A stretch of DNA of 64,000 nt, from assembly GCF_007280555.1 (NCBI RefSeq), contig NZ_VKDB01000001.1:372001-436000 (forward strand). The letters run 5' to 3'. The notes below the pieces were generated by a model. That model saw only the letters and a program-made list of their open reading frames with translations. It made no database searches and had not been told where the DNA came from. The DNA is from Deinococcus detaillensis (lineage in GTDB: Bacteria > Deinococcota > Deinococci > Deinococcales > Deinococcaceae). Position numbers and translations under genes: made by a program. The stretch's first letter is position 1, and each line of letters starts with the position of its first letter. Below, in pieces: positions 8,370-17,274 of this stretch.

Positions 8370-8840
8370 TTACATTTTCGGCATCAGTACCGTGTCGATG
8401 ACGTGAATGACGCCGTTCGACGCTTTGATGTCGGTCTTGGTGACGTTGGCTTTATCCACCATCACGTTCTTGCCCATCACATTGATCTTGACGCTGGAAC
8501 CTTCCAAGGTCTTGGCAGACTTCATTTTGACGACGTCGGCGGCCATCACGTCACCGGCGACCACGTGGTAGGTCAGCACTTTGGCGAGTTCTTTTTTGTT
8601 TTTGAGCAGGGCGTCCAGGGTGGCTTTGGGAATCTTGGCGAACGCTGCGTTGGTCGGTGCGAATACCGTGAACGGCCCCTTGCCGGCCAGTGTCTTGTCG
8701 AGGCCAGCCGCTTTGAGAGCCGCGAGCAGAGTGCTGAACTGCGCGTCTTTGGTGACGATGCCGGCAATGGTGTCCGTTCCCTGAGCTGAAGCACTGCCGA
8801 GAGCGAGGGCCGCAAAAAGAACTACAGTTGTATTTTTCAT
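8370..8840 (-). CDS. Secreted fasciclin (FAS1) domain protein
   Basis: The 156-residue protein has a signal peptide (MKNTTVVLFAALALGSASAQ) and one complete FAS1 domain. The conserved H1 box is PFTVFAPTNAAFAKIP and the H2-side block is LTYHVVAGDVMAADV. The C-terminal strand is NGVIHVIDTVLMPKM. FAS1 proteins in bacteria are extracytoplasmic and are usually adhesive or matrix-associated. An AGGAG Shine-Dalgarno lies 7 nt before the ATG. The region upstream is AT-rich and shared with the divergent DUF347 gene. Confidence 0.93.
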   Translation of the reverse strand: MKNTTVVLFAALALGSASAQGTDTIAGIVTKDAQFSTLLAALKAAGLDKTLAGKGPFTVFAPTNAAFAKIPKATLDALLKNKKELAKVLTYHVVAGDVMAADVVKMKSAKTLEGSSVKINVMGKNVMVDKANVTKTDIKASNGVIHVIDTVLMPKM

Positions 8841-9136
8841 GGTGTCTCCTGTCCTGCTTAAGCAGTCTGAAGCCCCAAGATAAAATCTAAGTATATCTCG
8901 GACTACTTTCGCCTAGCATTGTCCGGTAGGATACGTTTTCAATCTAAATGTCTTATATTTAGCTCATAGAAGACTTAAAGGACTGAAATCAGAGGATTTA
9001 CAAAAATTCACAACTTAATTAAGGGCATTTTAATTGAGTCTCCGCTGTTGTGGTGACTATACCGCGCCTTAACCAAATGTTTTTAAGCTAGGCCCAAAGG
9101 TGGTGCCCACCGCTGAGCAGTCCAAAGGAGACCCAT
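8841..9136. promoter_or_regulatory. AT-rich divergent intergenic region
   Basis: These 296 nt separate two divergent genes and are much more AT-rich than their surroundings. They hold a hairpin CTAAAT/ATTTAG (8944-8949 and 8957-8962), a perfect palindrome CTTAATTAAG (9014-9023), and, for the rightward gene, TTGAGT (9034-9039), 18 nt, TATACC (9058-9063). On the minus strand a TATACT-like sequence near 8890-8895 could be the fasciclin -10. No gene is visible. Confidence 0.6.
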
Positions 9137-9931
9137 ATGAGTTTAGGAACCCTCGATCAGAACACCGCCCTCAAAACCATGCTCTGCAAGGTGCCGGAAG
9201 TCACGCTGTTTTTCTGGATCATTAAGATTTTGTGTACCACCATCGGCGAGACAGCGGCGGATTTTTTGAATACCAATCTGAATCTGGGCCTGACCGGCAC
9301 CACGCTGGTCATGGGCGCGGTGCTCGCGGCAATCTTGGTGGTGCAGTTCCGGTCGCGCCGCTATGTGCCGGTGGTCTACTGGCTGGCGGTGATGCTCATC
9401 AGCGTGGTCGGCACCCTGATTACCGACAATATGACCGACAATTTCGGCATCAGTTTATGGGCCTCCAGCGGGATTTTCTCAGTGGCCTTGGCTGCGACGT
9501 TTGTGGCTTGGTACGCCAGCGAGAAAACACTGTCTATCCACAGCATTTTTACGTTCAAGCGCGAAGTATTTTATTGGCTGGCGGTGCTGTTCACCTTTGC
9601 GCTCGGAACGGCGACGGGCGATTTGGTGGCTGAGAAGCTGGCGCTGGGCTACTGGCCCTCAGCGCTGATCTTTGGCGGCATCATTGCGCTGGTGGCGTTT
9701 GCCCACGCCTTCTTACGCTTGGGCGCAGTGCTGGCCTTTTGGATCGCTTACATCCTGACCCGGCCTCTGGGCGCGTCTATCGGCGACTTTTTGTCGCAGC
9801 CCAAAGACGCGGCCGGCCTAAACCTTGGCACGCTAATCACCAGCGCTATTTTTCTGATTTTAATCGGCGCGGTGATCATCTACCTCACCACCACCCACCG
9901 AGACCAGATTCAAGCTGCCAGTACAGTTTAA
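9137..9931 (+). CDS. DUF347 four-repeat integral membrane protein (COG4705-like)
   Basis: The 264-residue membrane protein is built of four repeats of about 45-60 residues, each with two TM helices. The repeats start near residues 18 (EVTLFFWIIKILCTTIGETAADF), 76 (VVYWLAVMLISVVGTLITDNM), 139 (EVFYWLAVLFTFALGTATGDL) and 194 (AVLAFWIAYILTRPLGASIGDF). Each has an aromatic-Trp pair, a Gly 9-10 residues later and a buried acidic residue. This is the pattern of the DUF347 repeat family, whose role is unknown; the repeated acid inside membrane segments hints at ion or metal handling. The Shine-Dalgarno AAAGGAG is 7 nt before the ATG. Confidence 0.85.
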   Translation: MSLGTLDQNTALKTMLCKVPEVTLFFWIIKILCTTIGETAADFLNTNLNLGLTGTTLVMGAVLAAILVVQFRSRRYVPVVYWLAVMLISVVGTLITDNMTDNFGISLWASSGIFSVALAATFVAWYASEKTLSIHSIFTFKREVFYWLAVLFTFALGTATGDLVAEKLALGYWPSALIFGGIIALVAFAHAFLRLGAVLAFWIAYILTRPLGASIGDFLSQPKDAAGLNLGTLITSAIFLILIGAVIIYLTTTHRDQIQAASTV

Positions 9932-9963
9932 ACGGTTGCTGAGTGGTGCAGAAAGGCTAAACG

Positions 9964-9984
9964 AAAAAACCCGCACTGGGCGGG
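9964..9984 (-). terminator. Intrinsic terminator of the minus-strand tRNA pair
   Basis: Read on the minus strand, CCCGC and GCGGG (9980-9984 and 9970-9974) form a hairpin with a short loop, followed by six T (9969-9964). It lies 9 nt past the CCA end of tRNA-Val(CAC). Confidence 0.8.
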
Positions 9985-9992
9985 CTTAAATT

Positions 9993-10067
9993 TGGTGGGC
10001 GGTATAGGACTTGAACCTACGACCTCTCGCGTGTGAAGCGAATGCTCTACCACTGAGCTAACCGCCC
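9993..10067 (-). tRNA. tRNA-Val (CAC)
   Basis: On the minus strand the acceptor stem is GGGCGGT/ACCGCCC, the D-stem GCTC/GAGC, and the anticodon stem TTCGC/GCGAG. The loop TTCACAC has anticodon CAC (complement of 10033-10035). The T-loop is TTCAAGT and the CCA is encoded. It is the second gene of a two-tRNA transcript. Confidence 0.93.
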
Positions 10068-10087
10068 ATACTTTGTACGGCACGTCT

Positions 10088-10163
<76 letters not shown>

Positions 10164-10180
10164 AGGGCGAAGCGAGTGGA

Positions 10181-10209
10181 ATGATAGCAGCGGGCTGGGG
10201 GCTTGTCAA
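10181..10209 (-). promoter_or_regulatory. Consensus promoter of the CAU/Val tRNA pair
   Basis: On the minus strand TTGACA (10209-10204), a 17-nt spacer and TATCAT (10186-10181) lie about 18 nt upstream of the first tRNA base. Confidence 0.85.
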
Positions 10210-10260
10210 ACAAACCCGCTCAACAAGCTGCCCATCAGACTTACCACTCGCTGGCTCAGA

Positions 10261-12210
<1,950 letters not shown>

Positions 12211-12257
12211 GGTGACTCCTGTTTGGCTTTCTGAAAAGGGGAACGGCAGCGCGACGC

Positions 12258-12295
12258 AACAAAACGCCTGAGAGCAAAATGGCAGCTCTCAGGCG
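12258..12295 (-). terminator. Leader terminator (attenuator) upstream of thrS
   Basis: On the minus strand CGCCTGAGAGC (12295-12285) pairs perfectly over 11 bp with GCTCTCAGGCG (12275-12265) around a 9-nt loop and is followed by TTTTGTTG. It lies 54 nt upstream of the thrS ATG and downstream of its own -10 box. It is therefore best read as an attenuator rather than only the end of the upstream operon. An upstream segment GCCTGTTGAG (12335-12326) can pair with CTCTCAGGC (12274-12266) of the 3' arm and so could act as antiterminator. Confidence 0.75.
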
Positions 12296-12381
12296 CAAAG
12301 AGTTCGCGTGACGGATTGTCTTGAACTCAACAGGCCAGCGCCGCGCATCATCGGGTTGGAATGATGGGGGAAAGGCCGCAT
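12289..12381 (-). CDS. Candidate 30-residue thrS leader peptide
   Basis: A short frame starts with ATG at 12381, exactly 6 nt after TAGACT, so it would be translated from a leaderless mRNA. It encodes 30 residues ending SVTRTLCA. Its two Thr codons, ACG (12309-12307) and ACT (12303-12301), fall in the last six codons, and the TGA (12291-12289) lies inside the 5' arm of the terminator. A ribosome waiting for charged tRNA-Thr at these codons would cover part of that arm. This geometry suggests a regulatory leader peptide. Two Thr in 30 codons is modest, so the call rests on position rather than on composition. Confidence 0.5.
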   Translation of the reverse strand: MRPFPHHSNPMMRGAGLLSSRQSVTRTLCA

Positions 12382-12387
12382 GGAGCC

Positions 12388-12393
12388 AGTCTA
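12388..12393 (-). promoter_or_regulatory. -10 box of the thrS leader transcript
   Basis: TAGACT on the minus strand is separated by 6 nt (GGCTCC) from the leader-peptide ATG, the same geometry seen at the leaderless genes in this window. No clear -35 is present. Confidence 0.55.
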
Positions 12394-12511
12394 GCAGAGG
12401 AGACCGTGCGGGGCGGTCACTGTGCCCAGTATTCGGCAGCCCCGCCCTGGACGGCTGGTGCGAGATGATTCCGATCCCAGTCCCATAAGTTGAGCTGAGG
12501 ATTGAGTCTGC

Positions 12512-13381
12512 TTAGCTTTTGTTCGCCAGCACCACCCCGAAGATTCCTTGCGGCTCCGTCCACTTTGCTCCAGTCGTGAAGCCGCCTTCCTTGGCCCATC
12601 CTTCGATCAGCTCGGCGCTCCTGAGGCGCATCACCCACAGGTCTCCGGTGTTGGAAGGTAAGGTGCGGGCAATAAATTCCACCTGCGGGTGGGTCGGCTG
12701 CAAGGTGTAGATCAGCGTGCCAGTGGGCTTGAGGACGCCGCTCAGCTGTTTGAAGTGGTGATGGATCAAATCATCGTTGGCCAGGATTTCGTGCAGACCC
12801 GAGACGATGGCGATGTCCATCAGGCCGCCTTCCGTTGCCTGCGCCAAGTCAGCGTCGCTGAAGGCGTCGGCCCGCTGATAAGTCACGCCGTGCACCCCGA
12901 GTTTCTGGCCCAGAGCTTGAGCGCTGTCCACATTGACCTGAGCGTAGTCGCGCAAAGTCGCCTGCACCGTCACGTCGGGCCGCTTGTCTTGGAACTCCCG
13001 CAAGACTTCCAAATCGTAACGTCCGCCGCCGCAGGCCACGTCCAGCAGCCGCAGGGTGTCGCCCTGCGCGGGCGCGTGTTGGTGCAGCGCTGCCCGCAGG
13101 GCGTCCTTGACCAGTTCGCCGCGTGCACGAATCCCCGTCCAGCCCGGTGAATTGAGGTAGACGCGGTCAATCAGTTTGCCGAGCGGCCCCTTGCCAGTGG
13201 GCGTGTTCTGGTAGACGTGTTCCAGCATCACGCCCGAATCGAAGCCGTGCTCGAAGCCGATGCTCAGACCCTTGCTGAGTGGGCTGGCCAGCTTCATGAT
13301 GCGGTGAACCGCGCCGTAATACCAACGCTTGGGGCTGATGAGGGGCAGTGGACGGGCCAGCTCTTCATAGGTTGGGGTCAT
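12512..13381 (-). CDS. Class I SAM methyltransferase of lipid operon (YnbC C-terminal-domain type)
   Basis: The 289-residue protein has the Rossmann SAM site LRLLDVACGGGRYDLEVL (about residues 108-125) and the family-specific N-terminal block GFEHGFDSGVMLEHVYQN followed by YLNSPGWTGIRAR. It resembles the Methyltransf_20-type domain that forms the C-terminal half of bifunctional alpha/beta-hydrolase-methyltransferases (E. coli YnbC). Here the hydrolase half is absent. The ATG at 13381 follows TAAGCT by 5 nt, and a TTGCTG lies 16 nt further up (13414-13409), so it may also be transcribed from its own leaderless promoter. The frame stays open further upstream, but that extension would overlap the acyltransferase gene. 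Its place after three phospholipid genes suggests it methylates or modifies a lipid head group; the substrate is unknown. Confidence 0.8.
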   Translation of the reverse strand: MTPTYEELARPLPLISPKRWYYGAVHRIMKLASPLSKGLSIGFEHGFDSGVMLEHVYQNTPTGKGPLGKLIDRVYLNSPGWTGIRARGELVKDALRAALHQHAPAQGDTLRLLDVACGGGRYDLEVLREFQDKRPDVTVQATLRDYAQVNVDSAQALGQKLGVHGVTYQRADAFSDADLAQATEGGLMDIAIVSGLHEILANDDLIHHHFKQLSGVLKPTGTLIYTLQPTHPQVEFIARTLPSNTGDLWVMRLRSAELIEGWAKEGGFTTGAKWTEPQGIFGVVLANKS

Positions 13382-13386
13382 GACTG

Positions 13387-13414
13387 AGCTTAGCAGTTGA
13401 CAGAGTGTCAGCAA
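13387..13414 (-). promoter_or_regulatory. Putative promoter of the lipid-operon methyltransferase
   Basis: TTGCTG (13414-13409), 16 nt and TAAGCT (13392-13387) on the minus strand end 5 nt before the ATG at 13381. Confidence 0.5.
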
Positions 13415-13469
13415 TTGAGGCGAAGATAAAGGGGGCTTGGGACTTTCGTCCCGCTGATGGGTTGGCTGC

Positions 13470-14141
13470 TCAGTCCCACACGGCAGTGGGCAGCTCCGCG
13501 TCCAGCGCGTCAATCGCCGCTTCCACCGCCCGTGTAAAGGCCTGCTTGTTCTTGGGATCGGACTCCACCGCTTCACCGATCGCCGCATACAAATTGAGCG
13601 GCACCGGAATCCACTCGCCTTTGGGCAGCGCGTGACCCAGCCCGCGCAGCGCCACCGGAATCACCGGCACTTCAGGATGTCGGCGGGAGAGGTGAGCCAG
13701 GCCAGTTTTGAACGCTTCGCGCACTTCGGGCTTGCCGCGCGTGCCTTCAGGAAACAGCAGCACGATTTCGCCGCGTAACAAGGCAGCGCTCAGCGGCGCG
13801 AGTGGGTCGGCGCGGCGGCCTCCCTCGGCGTGGCGCTCAATCAAAATGGCTCCGATCAGATTCTGAGTAATCCAGCGCACCGCGCCCGACTTGCCGAAAT
13901 AGTCGGCGGCGGCGGCGGGCCTGACCGTTCTGAGCGCCCCTAGCCGAAACAAGGAGAGCAGCAGCAAGGTGTCGAGGTGACTGTTGTGGTTGGCGACCAT
14001 GATGGCGGGGCCGGTTTGTGGCAATCTCTCACGGTGCCGCACGCCCAGCCCGAACCCCAGCAGCAGTGCGGGCCGAACCACCGCCGCGAAAAAGAGCGGG
14101 CGCAACCACGGATGCGGGCCAGCCGAATCAGAGTCGGGCAT
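13470..14141 (-). CDS. PlsC-like 1-acyl-glycerol-3-phosphate acyltransferase
   Basis: The 223-residue protein carries the acyltransferase motif I NHNSHLD (HX4D, about residues 51-57), motif III LFPEGTRGKPEVREAFKTGLAHL (about 129-151) and a VIPVALRG motif IV. The family acylates lysophosphatidate or related glycerolipids at the membrane. Its ATG overlaps the cdsA stop codon by one base (TGATG), showing coupling. The second member of motif I and the FPEGTR arginine are intact, so it should be active. It may be specific to this operon's lipid rather than the main housekeeping PlsC. Confidence 0.9.
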   Translation of the reverse strand: MPDSDSAGPHPWLRPLFFAAVVRPALLLGFGLGVRHRERLPQTGPAIMVANHNSHLDTLLLLSLFRLGALRTVRPAAAADYFGKSGAVRWITQNLIGAILIERHAEGGRRADPLAPLSAALLRGEIVLLFPEGTRGKPEVREAFKTGLAHLSRRHPEVPVIPVALRGLGHALPKGEWIPVPLNLYAAIGEAVESDPKNKQAFTRAVEAAIDALDAELPTAVWD

Positions 14142-15094
14142 CAGCGGTAAGGCCCGTAGACGAAGTAGTAGATGAAGTGGAAAAACACCGGAGCCGTGAA
14201 CATCAAGCTGTCGACCCTGTCCAGAATGCCGCCGTGGCCGGGAATTAAGCTGGAGGCGTCCTTGACCCCCAGATCACGCTTGACGGCGCTCATGGTCACG
14301 TCGCCGATGAAGCCGACGGCGGGCAGCAGCAGGCCCAGAATCAGCGCTTCCCAAACGCTCAGCGGGGTAATGACCGGCGCAATCACCACTGCCAGCACCG
14401 CCGTGCAAATCAGGCCGCCGATAAAACCTTCCCAGGTTTTGCCGGGACTGACCTGCGGCACGATTTTGTGTTTGCCGAAACTCTTGCCGCTGACATACTG
14501 CGCCACGTCGTTAAACTGCGTCACCAGTACCACGTAGAGCAGCAGACCCACCCCGCCCGCCGGATGCAGTGGCGGCAGCACCAGCAAGTAAGCCAGGTGG
14601 CCCAAGCAAAACACCGTCATCATCAGGCCCCAGTGGAGGGTGGAGCTGGCCCGCAAAAAGTTCTGGGTGATGCCGGTGAGCATCAGCCGGAAGGGCAGCA
14701 GCAAAAACAGGTAGACCGGCACGATGATAATGAACATGCCGTAGCGTCCGGTAAAGACCCACAAATATTGCAGAGGAATGGCGAGGTAGGCCCACAGCAG
14801 CACCTTGCGGTCGGCGCTGCGCTGCGGAATCAGGCTGAGGTATTCCTTGAGCGCCAGATAAGACAAAAACATGATGAAGGCGATGCCCACCCGTTTGCCG
14901 ACCAATACCGCCAGCACAAACAGCCCCGCCATCACCCACCACGCCCGCACCCGTGAGATCAGTTCGGGGCTGCCAGCCCTTCCGCGCAACTTGGGCACGA
15001 GTTCGGAGATAAAAGTGGCGATCAGCAGCAGCAGCAAGATCAGGCCCAGAATCAGACCGACGCCGCCGCGCAAAGTGTCCAGGATACCCTGCAT
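14141..15094 (-). CDS. cdsA: Phosphatidate cytidylyltransferase (CdsA family)
   Basis: The 317-residue integral membrane enzyme makes CDP-diacylglycerol from phosphatidate and CTP. The full CDP-DAG synthase signature is present near the C-terminus: SAVKRDLGVKDASSLIPGHG followed by GILDRVD (about residues 268-294). About eight TM helices precede it. The start is the ATG at 15094, which shares its A with the stop codon of the upstream phosphatidyltransferase gene. Its position in a phosphatidyltransferase-CdsA-PlsC-methyltransferase operon matches the YnbB position of ynbABC, so it may be a dedicated paralogue rather than the only CdsA of the cell. Confidence 0.92.
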   Translation of the reverse strand: MQGILDTLRGGVGLILGLILLLLLIATFISELVPKLRGRAGSPELISRVRAWWVMAGLFVLAVLVGKRVGIAFIMFLSYLALKEYLSLIPQRSADRKVLLWAYLAIPLQYLWVFTGRYGMFIIIVPVYLFLLLPFRLMLTGITQNFLRASSTLHWGLMMTVFCLGHLAYLLVLPPLHPAGGVGLLLYVVLVTQFNDVAQYVSGKSFGKHKIVPQVSPGKTWEGFIGGLICTAVLAVVIAPVITPLSVWEALILGLLLPAVGFIGDVTMSAVKRDLGVKDASSLIPGHGGILDRVDSLMFTAPVFFHFIYYFVYGPYR

Positions 15095-15696
15095 CAGTTT
15101 GCTTCCCCCAGGCCGCGCTGCACTCGGTTGGCGATGGTCAGCGCCGCAAGAACGCACAGCACCGCCAGCACCACCGCCAGCCACACCCCCGGCGCGACCC
15201 CAAAACCCAGCAGCAGGGCCAGTACGCTCAGCCACAGCGCCCGGTCACTTTTACCCAGCGGCCCGTCGTAGCGGCGGGTGCCACCGTTGGTTTGCCCCAG
15301 CACTCCGGCCAACTCGCCAGCAGCACTGAGCGCCACCAACATGGCGGCGGGCCAGCCGTAAGGCAGCAGCGCGAACGGCAAATACAGTGCCGAATCCGAA
15401 ACCACGTCGCCCAGCTCGTTGAGGTACGCCCCGAGGCGGCTGACTTGATGGCGTTCGCGGGCGATGAGACCGTCAATGGCGTTGAGGGCCATCCGGATCA
15501 GCAAAAACGCGGGCAGCAAAAAGAACACCCAGCGCCCGCCACCCACGATATTGATGGCCAGCCCCGCGCCCAAAACCACCGACAAGAACATGGCGCTTAG
15601 CGTCACGGCGTTGGCGCTCACCCCCAGGTCGGCCAGACGGTAAGCCAGCGGGCGCAGCAATTTTTGAAACGCGGGTTTGGCAGCGTATACGGTCAT
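15094..15696 (-). CDS. CDP-alcohol phosphatidyltransferase (YnbA-like) with altered metal motif
   Basis: The 200-residue membrane enzyme is of the CDP-alcohol phosphotransferase fold. The family motif D-x2-D-G-x2-A-R-x8-G-x3-D-x3-D is recognisable but changed. It reads N72-A-I-D75-G76 then A79-R80, G89, N93, D97, with an extra D101. Asn therefore stands at two of the usual Asp metal ligands, while the presumed base D97 is kept. The neighbourhood (CdsA, PlsC-like, YnbC-like methyltransferase) suggests this is the YnbA type, whose alcohol substrate is not established to my knowledge. A GGAGG Shine-Dalgarno lies about 9 nt before the ATG. It is the first gene of the operon. Confidence 0.85.
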   Translation of the reverse strand: MTVYAAKPAFQKLLRPLAYRLADLGVSANAVTLSAMFLSVVLGAGLAINIVGGGRWVFFLLPAFLLIRMALNAIDGLIARERHQVSRLGAYLNELGDVVSDSALYLPFALLPYGWPAAMLVALSAAGELAGVLGQTNGGTRRYDGPLGKSDRALWLSVLALLLGFGVAPGVWLAVVLAVLCVLAALTIANRVQRGLGEAN

Positions 15697-15804
15697 GGGT
15701 TAAGGCCTCCGGTCGCCTTAGCTTATGTCAGGGCGTGCTGGAGTGGGGGTTGAGCTTTTGTTGCGGGGCGGTAAGGCAGGGAGCAAAACACTCAGGTCAA
15801 ACAC

Positions 15805-17163
15805 TCAAGTCACCGGCTCGCCCTCCGCCGCGTCTTCCTGAGCGGTTTTCTTGAGTTTCTTGGCGAGTGTGGGCAAGGTCAGGCCCTGCACCAACATGCT
15901 GAAGACCACCACTGCGTAGCTCAGCACCAAAAAGGTGCCGCGCAGCGGATTGTCAGGCAAATTGAAGGCCAGCGCCAACGTCACGCCGCCCCGCAGGCCC
16001 GACCAGATCATCACCCGTTTGGTGTAGGGCGCAAAGGTTTCGCGGTTTTTGAGCAAAGTCACTGGCAGCCACACGCCAATGGCCCGCGCCACCAAGTTCA
16101 GCCCGATCACCGCCGGAGCCAGCAGCAGCAGCAAGGTGTTGACTTTGAGGCTCAGCACTTCAAAGGCCATCACGGTAAACAGGGCGGCGTTGAGCAGGTA
16201 ATCGATAAATTGCCAGAAGCCAAACAGCCGCGTCCGGGTGTCTTCCAATTGGCGGCGCTCGTCGCCCGACAAACTGCCCAGCCAGCCGCTTTGTTTGGCC
16301 CGCCGCCGCCAGATTTGCAGCAGAGCCGAGAGGGTCAGGCCGCTGGCCGCCACCGTCACTGGCCCGCTGACGCCCAACCACTGCGCCAGTGCGTTGCCGC
16401 CCACCACCATCGCCAGCGAGATGGTTAGGCGAGTGTTTTCTTCGCGCGGCACCTGCCTGATCAGCAAAATAGCGGCCAGACCCAGCAGCGCTCCCACCAG
16501 CAAGCCGCCCAGCATCTCGCGCAAAAACAGCAGCGCCGTGCTCAGCACCGTGACCGTTTGAGCGGCCTCTCCAGCGGCGGGCAAGGTGGCGGCCACCAGC
16601 ACGGTAAAGGCCACCACACCCACGCCGTCGTTGAACAGGCTCTCGCCAGCGATCAAGGTCTCCACCGTTTTGGGCACGCGGGCGGCTTGTAGCATCGGCA
16701 GCACCGCCACCGGGTCGGTGGGCGCGATAATCGCTCCGAACAGCAGCGCCAGCGGCCAAGTGATCGGCAAGCCCGCCCAGTTCAGCAGCCCGTAAAACCC
16801 GCCGCCGAGCAGCAGCATGGTGATCAGGGTGGTCAGCAGGGTCATGGCAATGACGGCCAGCCGCTTGCGAAACAGCAATTTCACGTCAATTTGCATGGCG
16901 CTGGAAAACAACAAGAAACTCAGCAGCCAGTCGAACACCAGCGTGCCAAACGGAATGCCCTGCACCAAATCACGGACACGCCCGGCGGGGGGCCAGCCCA
17001 GTGAATCGGCCAGCGCCACCGCGCCCGCGATGACCAGGCCGCTGAGCAGCATGGCGATGGTGGGGGAGAGTTTCCAATAGCGGCTGTTGAAATAGGACAG
17101 CGCCGAGATCAGCACCATAAAGACGCCGAAGAGTTCGCTGGAGGACAGAGCGTCAGGTGACAT
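15805..17163 (-). CDS. CPA1-family Na+/H+ (cation/proton) antiporter
   Basis: The 452-residue protein has about 12 TM segments and belongs to the CPA1 (NhaP/NHE) family. It has the half-helix motif GAIIAPTDPVAVLPML (about residues 141-156) and the ion-binding GESLFNDGVGVVAF motif with the conserved Asn-Asp pair (about 173-186). A conserved WSGLRGGVTLALAF helix with the family arginine lies at about 389-402. The C-terminal tail is short. It exchanges protons for Na+ or K+ across the membrane; the cation is not predictable here. The ATG at 17163 is 5 nt after TACACT with no Shine-Dalgarno. Confidence 0.92.
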   Translation of the reverse strand: MSPDALSSSELFGVFMVLISALSYFNSRYWKLSPTIAMLLSGLVIAGAVALADSLGWPPAGRVRDLVQGIPFGTLVFDWLLSFLLFSSAMQIDVKLLFRKRLAVIAMTLLTTLITMLLLGGGFYGLLNWAGLPITWPLALLFGAIIAPTDPVAVLPMLQAARVPKTVETLIAGESLFNDGVGVVAFTVLVAATLPAAGEAAQTVTVLSTALLFLREMLGGLLVGALLGLAAILLIRQVPREENTRLTISLAMVVGGNALAQWLGVSGPVTVAASGLTLSALLQIWRRRAKQSGWLGSLSGDERRQLEDTRTRLFGFWQFIDYLLNAALFTVMAFEVLSLKVNTLLLLLAPAVIGLNLVARAIGVWLPVTLLKNRETFAPYTKRVMIWSGLRGGVTLALAFNLPDNPLRGTFLVLSYAVVVFSMLVQGLTLPTLAKKLKKTAQEDAAEGEPVT

Positions 17164-17168
17164 GGGGT

Positions 17169-17174
17169 AGTGTA
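17169..17174 (-). promoter_or_regulatory. Leaderless -10 box for the CPA1 antiporter
   Basis: TACACT (TANNNT, minus strand) is followed by 5 nt (ACCCC) and then ATG. No -35 was recognised. Confidence 0.5.
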
Positions 17175-17274
17175 GAGCGGTCAGAAGGACAGTGAGCTCA
17201 AACTCAGCTTAGGACAGCGGTTGTCTTAGGAGTCGCGCTCTGGGTGCGGGATAATGGTGTTGGTCTCACCAAAG

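Noticed and set aside
12211..12393. T-box riboswitch in the thrS leader
   Set aside because: No AGGGTGGNACCGCG-type T-box sequence or specifier loop is visible; a leader peptide and terminator explain the region better.
13382..13588. N-terminal extension of the lipid-operon methyltransferase
   Set aside because: It overlaps the acyltransferase gene, has an Arg/Pro/Ser-rich sequence unlike the family, and a promoter with a leaderless ATG lies at 13381.
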